A stretch of 64,000 bases of DNA, from NCBI GenBank assembly GCA_018873245.2, contig JAEMBT020000009.1:16487794-16551793 (forward strand), given 5' to 3'. The notes beneath the pieces were generated by a model. That model saw only the letters and a program-made list of their open reading frames with translations. It ran no database searches and was not told the DNA's origin. The position numbers were made by a program, and so were the translations under genes. Source of the stretch: Archegozetes longisetosus. Lineage: Eukaryota > Arthropoda > Arachnida > Sarcoptiformes > Trhypochthoniidae. Shown here in pieces: positions 1-10,570 of this stretch (the stretch's first letter is position 1; the number at the start of each line of letters is the position of its first letter).

Positions 1-198
1 AAATCAAAAAATCGTAATACTTAGAAAATACGATCAAATAGTTTTCAAATATATCAATACTAATAAACTGAATAATAAGTAAATCTAAAGTATAAATCAA
101 ACGAATAGAGACTTTAGAATTAATATTGATTTTTCAAAATCAAATCTAATATTAAATATTATATTAAATTATGTGATAAGTTAGAGATAGTGTCAAAC
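1..198. other. shep intron 6, partial
   Basis: AT-rich sequence downstream of the exon 6 donor on the minus strand. No coding signal seen. Confidence 0.6.
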
Positions 199-290
199 CT
201 TAGCCATCTGTGCCTGAACTCCTTGAGACTGTAGATTCTTGACAGCATTTTCAGCAGCCATCGGAGATTCAAAATCAACAAAACCATAGC
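199..290 (-). CDS. shep: shep exon 6 (RNP1 and end of RRM1)
   Basis: 92 nt encoding (G)[18 protein letters not shown] and GVQAQMAK. The acceptor is TTTTAG. The donor AAG|GTTTGA is weak. The RNP1 octamer KGYGFVDF is split by the intron at its glycine codon. The next exon (RRM2) is outside the window. Confidence 0.9.
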
Positions 291-2320
291 CTAAAAGAAG
301 ACAAGACATAATATAATTAAATCAATTGAAAGATGAACGTCAGAACGATGATAAGCTATATAGTTAGGTATATAGTTAGCTATGTTTTTCATGCAGTATT
401 CAATGTAATGAAAAGTAGCGTTGATTGAAATAGCAAATATAAAACGGATTCAAGGCCAACCTTTGCACTTATTGGTATTCTTGTCTAGAATGGCTTTCGT
501 TGAAATTATAGTTCCATAACTAGTGAACAATAGAAAAAAGGGATAAGAATAAGAATAAAACAAAAAAATAAAACAAAACTAAAATACATAAGACACAAAC
601 TTACGGCGAGCAAAGAGCATATAAATCTTTATCAGTAGTAGTGGGAGTAAGACCACGAATATACAAATTAGTTTTGCTTAATTGTTCAGCTAAAGTAGAA
701 TTTCCATTAGCGGTAGCAGGAGCAGCAGTAGAGGAAACGGTGCCAGAATTAGAGCCGGAACTGGATGCAGAGGTAGAACCATTGGAGGCTGTTTGTGACG
801 AACCACCTGTACTCGCGGTCGATACTGGTGGAGACGAAGCTGGCATTCGAGAACTTTGATAGCCCTAGAGTTACAAGAGTTTCTGTTTTAGTTTATTTCT
901 TATTTTTATGTTTATTATACTGTTTATGATTGCGGTACGAGTTATTGATTTAGTAGTTTTTATGATTGCGATACGAGTTTTTAATCATTTATTTGATTTA
1001 AAACCTATTTATAATCAATACATAAGTTAACATATACTTAACATATACTTAACATATACCAAACAAATAAAATAAACTTCAACTAATTGGTGCATAGATC
1101 ACTTATAAACCAATGGATATTAGATGATTTGATTAGTTAAAACAGTTTAGAATGAAGAATAAGAGATAAGTAAAAATGATATAGTCAGACATATTAGAAG
1201 GTAGAAGTAAATCAAGAATTGAAAGGCTGACAAAATGGATGAATATAATGATAATTGAATGCAAGTCTCAAAGGTATTAGTATATGGTGTTATAATAGAG
1301 AGTTTGGTGTAGTTTATAAATAGATTTGATGATAGAAATAGACCATTTATATCTAGATAGATATAACTTTAAAATGGCAACAATTTTTAATTGACAACAA
1401 ATAGAGAGAAGAGTAGAAACATTTTTGATGAGATTAGAGCAGAGCAAACAAATGTCTTTCCATATATACATATATATAATCAGATATTGATTAGTAATTT
1501 GTGAGAACATGTCATACGAATGAAATGGAGAGAAATGAGAAGAGAGATAGTTATAGAAATCAGAATCAAAATTAAAATCAAAATGAGAAACAAGTATTAA
1601 GTACTAGTAAAAAGAAGATAATAACTAAACGACTAAAAAGATGACATAAAGAAGAAGAAATAGAAATACACCCAAAACTAATAGCATATATTATAAGATA
1701 ATTAATGGTCAACACAACTATTTGAAGATAGAATTAGATCAAAATCTATAATGAATAAAGAAATGAGTTAATTAAATCAATATTTCAATAGAATCAAAGT
1801 TGTGATGAGTAGTGAAAAAGAGAAAATATTAGATAATCTTCATATAGATGTATACGATTAGAGTTGAAATTAACTGAAAAATAGTTAACAGTTAACAATG
1901 AAATAACATAAAGGAGTTAATATTGAAATGGAGGTTATACTATTATAAAAGATAGACAAATATATGAGTATAGAGAATAGTTTGCTAAAGAGGTGTTAAT
2001 ATATAAAGTGTGTGTGTGAGTGTGTGTGAGAGAGAGAAATAGCCAATATAAATATTAAATAATTTAAGAGAGTTGAAGTGTTAGCTAAACATAATTAGAC
2101 ATGTACCAATAGGATAAAAGCAAGATGAGTATTATATTAATTATTGAATTGTAGTGATTACCACCATTATGATGACTTGTATAACAATCAATGGTGTATA
2201 GCTAGCTAGCTAAAATTTGTCAGAAATAATAATATATAAAACTAAAATCTCAAAAGGGATCATAGACATAAAAAAGTAAAAAACAATTTTCACAAATGTA
2301 AAGCAACATATAAAACAAAA

Positions 2321-2360
<40 letters not shown>

Positions 2361-3133
2361 GAGTAATACAAGTAAAACACCTACTCAAATACATATAATT
2401 TGATTACTACATAGAAAAACTAAATATTCAATGGAATCCATTAGGTATAGGCATTAGTAATATGAGATAAGTATAAGACCATTACTAGAATTAGTTAATG
2501 TTGCGAAAGTCTTAAATCTCTATATATAGAATGAAAAATGCCTTTAGTGATATACTAGAAAATAGATATTATAAAGTTGAATTAAAATATGAAATAACAA
2601 AAAAAGTTAAAAAAAAAGTTGTAAAAAGTTAAATGAAAGCCTAAACATACTAACAAAAAATGGTTGCATCATATTCAGATAGAGACAGTTTGATCAAAAG
2701 GATACCTAATTATAGATTAGTAAATCATCTATTTTACTTAACATCCTATTATCTAGTCACAATCATTTATCAATTATTTCATTTTTACTTTTATGCTCGA
2801 TTGCGTCTGTTTTCTCTGACTTTGGTCTGGTCTTCATTTTGGTTATGACAAAAATTATTTTTGATTTTTGACAAAAAACAGCAACACAATAAAGAATAAA
2901 AATGAAAAAGAACAAGCTCGACTAAAATTACAGAAAGTCAATCATCAAAAATGAAAAATGGATATAAAAAATGAAGTGAAATTTGATCAAAGTTACCAGT
3001 ATGTATTAGCAACGCGCAGTTTTACGATACATGTTAGTCCATTTTGTAAATGGGAGTAAATCTAATTTCTGGTCAAACTATGTAAATTATATATGAAATA
3101 ACTAATAGTTTGTTGGCGAGTATATGCAATAAT

Positions 3134-3171
<38 letters not shown>

Positions 3172-5951
3172 TGTGTGAGAGCGGAAACCACAACTAAAAA
3201 AGCAAAACAATTGAAAAAAGCATAAATACAATAGGAATAATTATTGACCTAAAAACTAGTAGTATTAATATATAGGGGGGGGGGAAATGATCAATTAGTT
3301 TAAAACGAAACTTAACAAATGGTTAGTTGAGTAGAACAGGCATTAGAAATGATTTAAATGGAGTGTATAAGAGATAAGTTTATATTATGGCGTAAATACT
3401 GTTATTTTGTTGGCTCTACTTTCGAGTAACTGTTTTTCATATTCTGTAATAGTCACCATTTGCGTCAATTGCTTCGAATAACTTAAATAAATTGAGATTT
3501 TATTTTCAGAAACACCATCTTGAGTAAGACTGTATTGAGCAAGATTATGTTGAACATATTCAACTGAAAGCAGTTGACGAGTGGGTGTAATCATAAAAGC
3601 AAATCAACGTTAATGAAAGAGATGAAATAATTAACAATAAGGAAACATTGATTAGCACATCAATTATGTCGATTTCATTTTCTTTTAGTTTGACTTTATT
3701 AGATTGCATTTGTTTGAAATTGTTTCATTAATTTATGTTGTTTTCAAGCAATAAGTTGAGCCCAAAATTGAAAATTTGAAATATAAAGGTATTAACGGAG
3801 AATAAGTTAGAAGTTGATAACATGTAATAACTGATGAGACTAATTATGCGATGGTTTAACAGTGACTTGTCAAACGGTTGTTACGATTTTTACGGTTTTT
3901 ACGTATATTTTATATTGTTTTATATTAGTTCTTCTTTCATTTTGTTTTACAATCATTTCAAGTCTTCAATTTATAATTTAGTCAATAGAAATCTCGTTTA
4001 GATATAGATATAACTCAAGTATTTCTATTAGAATTAAGCTCCAAATGTATTAGAAACTAAATTTTCATTTTGAGCTCATTTCTCATTAGATGTTGACATT
4101 TGCACATTTCAAATAATACAGACGAGGCAGAGAGGGAAGGGGAGAGGAAAGGGACAACAATTAGGGGAGAAACACAAGCAACAATATACAAAAAATATGT
4201 CAATGAGAGAGAGAGAGAGGGAGAGAGAGTGAGAATGACTTAATAATAAAAAATGAGTCGGCAATTAAAGAAGAAAAAGAAGAAGAGATTGAAAATTAAG
4301 AAACATAGAGGGTGTTAAGAGAAATAACTAGTAATGAAAATGATCACAAGTATAATTAAGTGATAAGTAGTGATATGAAACTGTTAATAACCTCTAGTAA
4401 CAGTGGAAATATAGAGAATAACTAATCGACATTTTGGTGTAATATAAATGTTCAATAAGTATTTATTAGATATTATGGGACTGGTAGTAGTTGTGAAAGG
4501 GTTTATGGTATGGTATGGTATGGTATGGTATGTATGTATAGATTGTGGTAGCTAGTTCGTAGCTAGTTCATAGCTAGTTATATAGATTGTCATAGCTAGT
4601 TCACAGCTAGTTATATAGTCACTAATACACTAAGTTAATTCTAGCAAAACTTCATATAATTAAAGATAAAGGCATAATAGGATAGAGAAAATGGTAGGCA
4701 ATATAGCCTAAAATAGGCTAGATTGGCAAATATCGAATGAGTAAAAGACTAACTAGTACTAGTTTAGGCATATAATTTGCAAATTGACATCAACTATCAA
4801 CATATTATAGACTATATATCATATTATGACCACAGTTCAGACCGAGTAGATCATTGATGAAATCGTAATTTGTCATTTAAGTCAATATTTATAGTAGAGT
4901 CAAATAGGCATATTAAATGATCATAAATACTTGGAATAAATGATAGATTTGAAGGTAAATAACTGAAAAATAGTGCGAAAATATACGTAAAAAATATTTA
5001 AATACTAAACCACATAACAAGACGAACTATAAATGAGATTGAGATTGAACCAATGAATAAGAATTACAGATAAAGTATAGCTCGACAACAAGAAAATACA
5101 ACATATTATTTAATTATCAATTCAATTATCTATCATCTGATAGACCAATTAGTTATTAACTGACAATTCAAGTCTCGGGTTGACCTGAAGTAGAGCTTAG
5201 TTTAGGTCATATCGGGTGAGATGAGGTGAGAAGAGAAAAAAAAGGGAAATAAAAGAGTAATAAAATAATAAAAACGGAAAAATGAATTGACAAATAAAAT
5301 ATGAATAGTAGTAAACACCCACAATGTTAGCCGCCATGACAAGTAGCGAAAGCATTGTAATAAGGCATAAAAATAATATCACATATCTAAATAATCGAGA
5401 ACAAAATACCTATAAGCAAGATGAAAGATGGACTCAACGAAGAAAGAAAGAGCTAACATACCTTAGTATGTCGATTGAACAGATTTGGATTTAGGTTAGA
5501 TTGACGACGACCTTGATGAGAGTTAACTGTTTGACGGCTAGTAGGTTTAGGTTGCATGTCAGATGGATTGTGAGCCTGATTATGATTACGGTAATCCATG
5601 ACACTCACATTGATAGAACTAACCACTAATGAGTTGGTCGAGTAAATAGTTAATAATAATAGCAGTAATAATAATGAATTGATGTATGGATTGAATTAAA
5701 ACGTATAATAATAATACACTTATAACTGATAGACCATATGTAATTGAAATATATGCTAAATATTTGCTGCTATTACACTTTAGTAGTATTATTATTATTT
5801 GTGATAAGATATTGTAGTTCACTATTTCACTATTTTTTCATTTATATATAAAAATATAACTTATTGTAAAATATATTTATAAATATAAACTATTTAGAAA
5901 ATATAGACAATTAGAAAAATATAAGGAATGGGTTAGCGACAAAAAACATAG

Positions 5952-5987
<36 letters not shown>

Positions 5988-8786
5988 TGAAAAACAGGGA
6001 GAAAATAAAAGAGAGAGAGAGAGAAAAGCAAAATATAGTACTGTTAGTATTGATAACCACGACAACTGAAGGCTAGCCAGATATTCAGTTTGTGTATTGC
6101 GTGCGTCAAACACGCAATGGGCACATCCCTTAGCTTTGATCAAATATTTCTAATACACTTTATCATCGGCTCGAGCTCTATCATTCTCGAGCGCGACACA
6201 TCTCTTCTTGTGGTGACACTCTTCCACTTCATCACGCAATTTCGATTTGAAGCTTTCAATTTTTGGTCATGTAGTAGTTGAAGGAAGTGATGGGGATTCC
6301 AATAATTGTGGAATTTTCTGTCATTTGACGTAGATTATAATAAACTATTTTGACGATCATAAATATTTACCATGAAAATATTTCAATAATTGAATAGTAG
6401 TTCAAGAATTGATGGACCAGTAAAAGAAGTGGATCAGTATAAAAAAGCGAATCAGTAGAAAGAATGAATCAACAAAAGAAATAAATGGACAAAAACAAAA
6501 TGAGCGACTCGTAGGAGAGCAATGTAATGAACAAGAAATAACTATTGGTAACCAAATGGTGTACAATATATATATATATATATATATATAACTCAACTCA
6601 ACTCAACTCAACTCAACTGATATATAGTGTATTAGACCCTAAGTTAATCACTACATCTGTTCACCAAGCACTAAAACATTAAATACAACTTTCTAAAGAA
6701 GCAATTCATTTATGGAATATTCATATCAAGTATGAGATATGAGTAAAGAAATAAATCAAACAATAATAATAATTATGTAGAAGAATAACTGAAATTGGCA
6801 TCTATGACAAAAGTAGAGAAACAACCACTTGAAATATGTCGACAAGTTTCTACTAATGAATGAGCACTTATTTGTTGTGCTAAAACACATTTTCTATACA
6901 TATAATAAAGGACATAAGCCCTAAAATTAGTTAACAAATACGTTAGAGAAGTATTGCATAAGTAGTGGCTGTCATGACAAACTGCGCTAGCCATCAAAGA
7001 TAAGATTAACCCAACGAAGAGAGACATCGAACTCGTATCGCAATATCAAAGGTTAAGCCTTATGTTGGACTCACCGAATTGACTGATGGCGGAGGATATC
7101 CAGCATATGGATTGATGGCAGCAGCGGCTGCGGCAGCAAATGCAGGGTTATATCTCAAATAAGGGTTGACATTCATGCAGGCAGTGGAGGCCTGAATGCC
7201 TTGCAATCTGGCGTTCACGTATGGGTGCATCATTGCTGCTGCTGCTGCTTGTGCTTGGATTGATGCCGAGTTTGATGATACTAGGTTTGCGTTGCTCACT
7301 CTGCTTCCTAGTCCTTTTCCATTGTAGCTTAGGCTTTTGCCTGTCTGTAATTGTTTTATATGTTTGTTAGTTTTTGTTTGAGTTTCATATCATTTGGTTT
7401 AGGGTTTAGTAATATTTAGTTTAGAGTTTGATACGTCTCAGTTCAAAGTTCAATACTATCTAGTTCAAAGTTCAATACTACATAGTTCAGAGTTTAATAC
7501 TATCTAGTTCAGAGTTCAATACAATTGTCAATTAGACCATCTATGAAACAATCAATATTGGTATAATATATTGTTTTCATAAATATCTGTTGACAAAAAA
7601 ACTAATAAAAATCAATTGAAAACATTAACCAAAAATTAGATTCATTAATCTAAAAGAAAAATGATTGTTATAAGACATATGAAATGTAACTGAAAAAAAG
7701 CTCTTATCTATCTCCTAATAATGAGAAAATGCCATTAAGTGTTTCTAACTGTTATTAAATACTTAAGTTGGGACCCTTTTGTTTTACGTCAAATGTTACG
7801 TTTAGTTTTTTTTAATCTCAGCTCATTAGACAGGAGTCATTTGAAAATATACTAATTTTCAATAATTAAAGTCTAACCTAACAACCAGAATGTTCAATAG
7901 ATTCAACACAATCTACATAAAATTGAACCTTGCACTCAAATAGCCCATATTAAATAGTAATTCAATTGATATATTAGTGATCTTCATTGAAATAATCATA
8001 ATCTAAAGCTGAAATACGAGTTAAAGTACAAAATGAATCAATTATCATAATAAGTGTGGGAGAGATGAGTGTAACATATTCAATAATTGCTATACGCCTT
8101 GGTTTTGATAACTAAATCAACTTTATAATTAGTATCTACTCGTTTCTAACACTTATTTTTCACTATTAGTTAGGAATTAGAAGTGAATGTCTTTTTAGAG
8201 GAACAAATTTAATATAACTAGTAAATTAAACATTAATTTGTCTCAGTTTGACAAACGACTTTATCTAAAAGAAAAAACGGTATAATTAAGAGAACATCGA
8301 ACTGATAATGAACCGAAACGAGAGAAAATGATGAGAAAAAGTGAAAATAATAATAATAATAATGAACATAATACCTGTTTAGACAAATTACTATTAGAAG
8401 TGTTTGAGTTGACATTATTGCCATTAGATTGTGACTTATTATTTCTCATATTTGCTTTATTCTGCATATTATTTCCAGCATTACGTTCTCGACTCTAAAC
8501 CAAATCATAATAATAATAATAATAATGAATATATAATTAAAAATAGAGGGAAATATAAGGAAATAAGAGGAGAATAAAGGATAGAAAAAAACTCGGAAAA
8601 TTGGTAAAAACAGGTAAAAACAGGTAAAATAGACAAAACAAATACCTTCTTATCATCTACAAGGGGTCTACTAGAATCAGAATCAGAATTGAGATGATTG
8701 CAATGATCATTACTAGTGGCATTAGTACCATTAATCATATTATTAATCGAACTTGTCTTTGTTTGCCGATCATACGATGAACTCAT
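199..8786 (-). CDS. shep: alan shepard/RBMS-family RNA-binding protein, 5' part of gene (exons 1-6, partial)
   Basis: Six exons join in frame (8646-8786, 8375-8494, 7075-7344, 605-864, 461-519, 199-290), giving about 314 residues. All introns are GT..AG. The N-terminal ~177 residues are Ser/Asn-rich, then Ala/Pro/Tyr-rich with polyalanine runs, as is usual ahead of the RRMs in this family. RRM1 starts at the [11 protein letters not shown] motif (RNP2) in exon 4. It continues through [13 protein letters not shown] (exon 5) and GYGFVDFES (RNP1, exon 6) and ends in GVQAQMAK, a signature of RBMS/Shep proteins. RRM2 and the C-terminus lie beyond base 1. The start ATG at 8786 has an in-frame TAA 15 bases upstream in the genomic sequence. 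Family knowledge: these proteins bind AU-rich RNA; Drosophila Shep acts in neuronal remodelling and insulator control. Identity rests on the RRM1 motifs; the N-terminal exon chain rests on phase-0 splice agreement. Confidence 0.9.
461..519 (-). CDS. shep: shep exon 5 (RRM1 beta-2 region)
   Basis: 59 nt encoding [19 protein letters not shown] plus split codons at each end. Acceptor ACTAG, donor AAAG|GTTGGC. The sequence is almost invariant across the RBMS/Shep family. Confidence 0.92.
605..864 (-). CDS. shep: shep exon 4 (linker and first half of RRM1)
   Basis: 86 codons plus two bases. It starts [13 protein letters not shown] after a CTCTAG acceptor, runs through a Ser/Thr/Gly/Ala linker, and reaches [20 protein letters not shown], the beta-1/RNP2 of RRM1. 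The donor is GCC|GTAAGT; the split proline codon is completed by exon 5. Confidence 0.92.
865..5461. repeat. large shep intron with microsatellites
   Basis: No shep exon is recognisable here. Visible repeats are (GA)n at 2,329-2,357, (GA)n running into (GT)n at 3,137-3,177, a 10-base G run at about 3,275, GA-rich DNA at 4,205-4,232, (TGGTA)n at 4,504-4,538, and a 'tagctagttc' tandem at 4,546-4,618. One short ORF (3,385-3,594, minus) is listed separately. Confidence 0.6.
3385..3594 (-). CDS. unrecognised short ORF inside a shep intron
   Basis: 69 codons ending in TAA. Codon use is more gene-like than the surrounding DNA, with runs such as [20 protein letters not shown] and [12 protein letters not shown]. 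The segment '[18 protein letters not shown]' loosely recalls the Q/S-rich recognition helices of HNF1/CUT-type helix-turn-helix domains; this is only a visual resemblance. A possible acceptor (CTTTCAG) lies within the ORF, before GAATATGTTCAA, so the true exon could start there. It could be a nested gene exon, an alternative terminal exon or a decayed copy. Confidence 0.25.
   Translation of the reverse strand: MITPTRQLLSVEYVQHNLAQYSLTQDGVSENKISIYLSYSKQLTQMVTITEYEKQLLESRANKITVFTP
5462..5599 (-). CDS. shep: probable alternative first exon of shep
   Basis: 46 codons, [16 protein letters not shown] to NLFNRHTK, ending at an AAG|GTATGT donor in phase 0. That phase matches the RRM1 exon at 864 (GGC TAT CAA). 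No acceptor just upstream keeps this frame open: the nearest TTAG would force a different frame with an early stop. It is therefore best read as a first exon with its own start, giving an isoform of the form MDYR...HTK-GYQSSR...RRM1. The peptide is Asn/Gln/Arg-rich with no domain. Drosophila shep is known to have several promoters; use of this exon here is inferred. Confidence 0.65.
5600..7074. repeat. shep intron segment with GA, TA and AACTC microsatellites
   Basis: Contains (GA)n at 5,956-5,985 and 6,011-6,024, (TA)n at 6,566-6,590 and an (AACTC)n pentanucleotide array at 6,590-6,619. A GC-richer block at 6,089-6,258 is listed as a pseudogene. The sequence upstream of 5,599 should include the promoter of the alternative first exon, but no core element is clear. 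Confidence 0.55.
6089..6258 (-). pseudogene. decayed coding relic, family unknown
   Basis: On the minus strand this GC-richer island reads as protein-like sequence: [20 protein letters not shown], then [14 protein letters not shown], an in-frame TAG, then [18 protein letters not shown] and [14 protein letters not shown] lies just before the first segment. Codon choice (GCG, CTC, GAG, GCC, CGC) differs strongly from the AT-rich flanks. The first half is charged and could form a coiled coil. I do not recognise the family. The two stops and the isolated position suggest a pseudogene or transposon remnant; a sequencing artefact is less likely. Confidence 0.4.
7075..7344 (-). CDS. shep: shep exon 3 (Ala/Pro/Tyr-rich N-terminal region)
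   Basis: 90 codons, acceptor TTACAG and donor TCG|GTGAGT, phase 0 at both ends. It starts [15 protein letters not shown], then has [31 protein letters not shown] and ends SVNS. Polyalanine and Tyr/Pro-rich stretches are usual N-terminal to RRM1 in shep homologues. A (GCT)n run at about 7,236-7,252 on the plus strand underlies one alanine tract and is a likely site of length variation. Confidence 0.8.
7345..8374. repeat. shep intron 2 with a ~30-bp tandem repeat
   Basis: About 1 kb of AT-rich intron. At 7,405-7,525 a degenerate ~29-30 bp unit ('tagttcaaagttcaatacta') repeats about four times. Nothing else was seen. Confidence 0.6.
8375..8494 (-). CDS. shep: shep exon 2
   Basis: 40 codons from [15 protein letters not shown] to NSNLSKQ, between a TTTAG acceptor and a CAG|GTATTA donor, phase 0 at both ends. 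It is Asn/Ser-rich and low complexity. The intron before it (8495-8645) is about 150 nt and contains a (TAA)n run. Confidence 0.7.
8646..8786 (-). CDS. shep: shep exon 1 (upstream start, long N-terminus)
   Basis: 47 codons starting [13 protein letters not shown] and ending ...LVDDKK at a GTATTT donor, phase 0. The peptide is Ser/Asn/Asp-rich with no domain. An in-frame TAA lies just upstream of the ATG. A possible 5' UTR exon cannot be resolved. Confidence 0.7.
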
Positions 8787-9801
8787 ACCATTGATAGTTT
8801 ACTCTGTTTTTCTCTTCTTTTCATTACTCTGTAATTTATAATTGTTTTAGTTATTAATTTAATTTATGTTAAATTAAATTAATAATTAAATTAATTATTA
8901 TATGAATTAGTATTATGTGAAAAACGGGGATTATATGAAATAATACAATAGTAAGTAACAGAGAATATAAGCTTAAATTTAATCTAAAATAATCATTTAC
9001 GTTGTCTCAAATGGAAATATTAATTAGAAGAATAGATGAAATAACATTATTATTATTATTACTATTATTAAGATATTAAGAATTAAGCGAACAATTGAGT
9101 CCAATAATAAATTGAAACAATTAAGTAAAAAACTGAACAATACTTATAAAGACATATAAAAATATATTAATATATAATTAGATCAATATTAATATTAATA
9201 TTAACTATAAAACAATAATAATAATAATAATGTTCGCCGGTGTAGTCACTGTCAAAATATGTACCATACACACACTCACACATACATACATAGAGACATA
9301 GAGAGAAGGAGAGGGAGAGATAGAGAGTAAGACAAACAGACTCCCTATCAAACTCTCAATCTAACTCTCAGTACTTATAACAGGCCAGTAGTAAATGCTT
9401 CAAAATGGCTCTAACGCGTTCAGATTTAATACATGCGTCTCATCTACTATTGTATTACGACTACTATTCTATACTTTACTACCTTCAACGCCAACTATCA
9501 GATTCTCTTTGAGAGTCACTCAGAGTCAGTCGCTGTGTGAGAGAGCCATTCAGAGAGAGTCAGTCACTGTGTGAAAGGCAATGAGAGAGAGGCACTGAGA
9601 GAGAGTAATAGAGAGTATTACAACATTTACAATTGGGCTATATTGAAATGTGAGAGAAAAGTGTCCGATAGAAGGCTATAGTTATTGGGATCTCTCTCTC
9701 TCTCTCTCTCTTCTCTTGCCCTTTCTCTCTCTCTCACTCTGCCTTAGTGATAGTCCTAGTACCAAAAATTTAGTTTAGGACCGCAATCGCAATATTCCCT
9801 G

Positions 9802-9840
<39 letters not shown>

Positions 9841-10535
9841 TTTTGACAGCATTTTAGTAAATATATGGCTGAATGCTTTTTCTACTAGCAATAAACAATT
9901 TGAAAAATCATTTTTGACTACATACAAAATTAGTCGTATTAGCAACAAATTGCAATTAAAAAAATAATAATAATAAACTATTATTATTATTATTATTACT
10001 ATTTTAAAAACTAGCATATTAATAATTAAATAATAGTAAATAATAGTTATAAAAGTAAACTATATAAACAAATTGATATGATTTGAAAAATGATTGTATT
10101 GTAAAACTGCGTAAATTCAAGTCTAATAAAATTAGTATTTTTATTGATATATTACTTCTAGTAATATATCAATATTTCTAAATATAATTAATTACAACTA
10201 AAATGACAAATAAGACAAATAAGAAAAGAAAGGACATGACATACTACAAAAATGGGATCATGTCAAACTGATATCTGATAAATCTAAACTAATTTAGTAT
10301 TTAAATCGTGTCCAACACCTTTTGCTTATTTTATATCTAATTTAATTATTATTAATTAGTATTTTATTAAAGCTTTCATTTTTTGTTTTTATAGATTTTG
10401 AGCAATACTAGTAAACAAAACAAAACAAAACATGAATAAAAAAACTAAAAATAAACAAATAAATGAATACAAACCTGAAAAGGGGGCGAACAGATGAAAC
10501 GAATATAAAAAATCGAAGAGAAAAAGTAGACAAAA

Positions 10536-10570
<35 letters not shown>

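Noticed and set aside
641..859. Plus-strand ORF of 72 codons
   Set aside because: It is the antisense shadow of shep exon 4, whose RRM1 reading frame is on the minus strand.
5877..6143. 88-codon minus ORF with Leu/Ser repeats
   Set aside because: Most of it is read through GA microsatellites. Only its first ~25 codons belong to the relic at 6,089-6,258.
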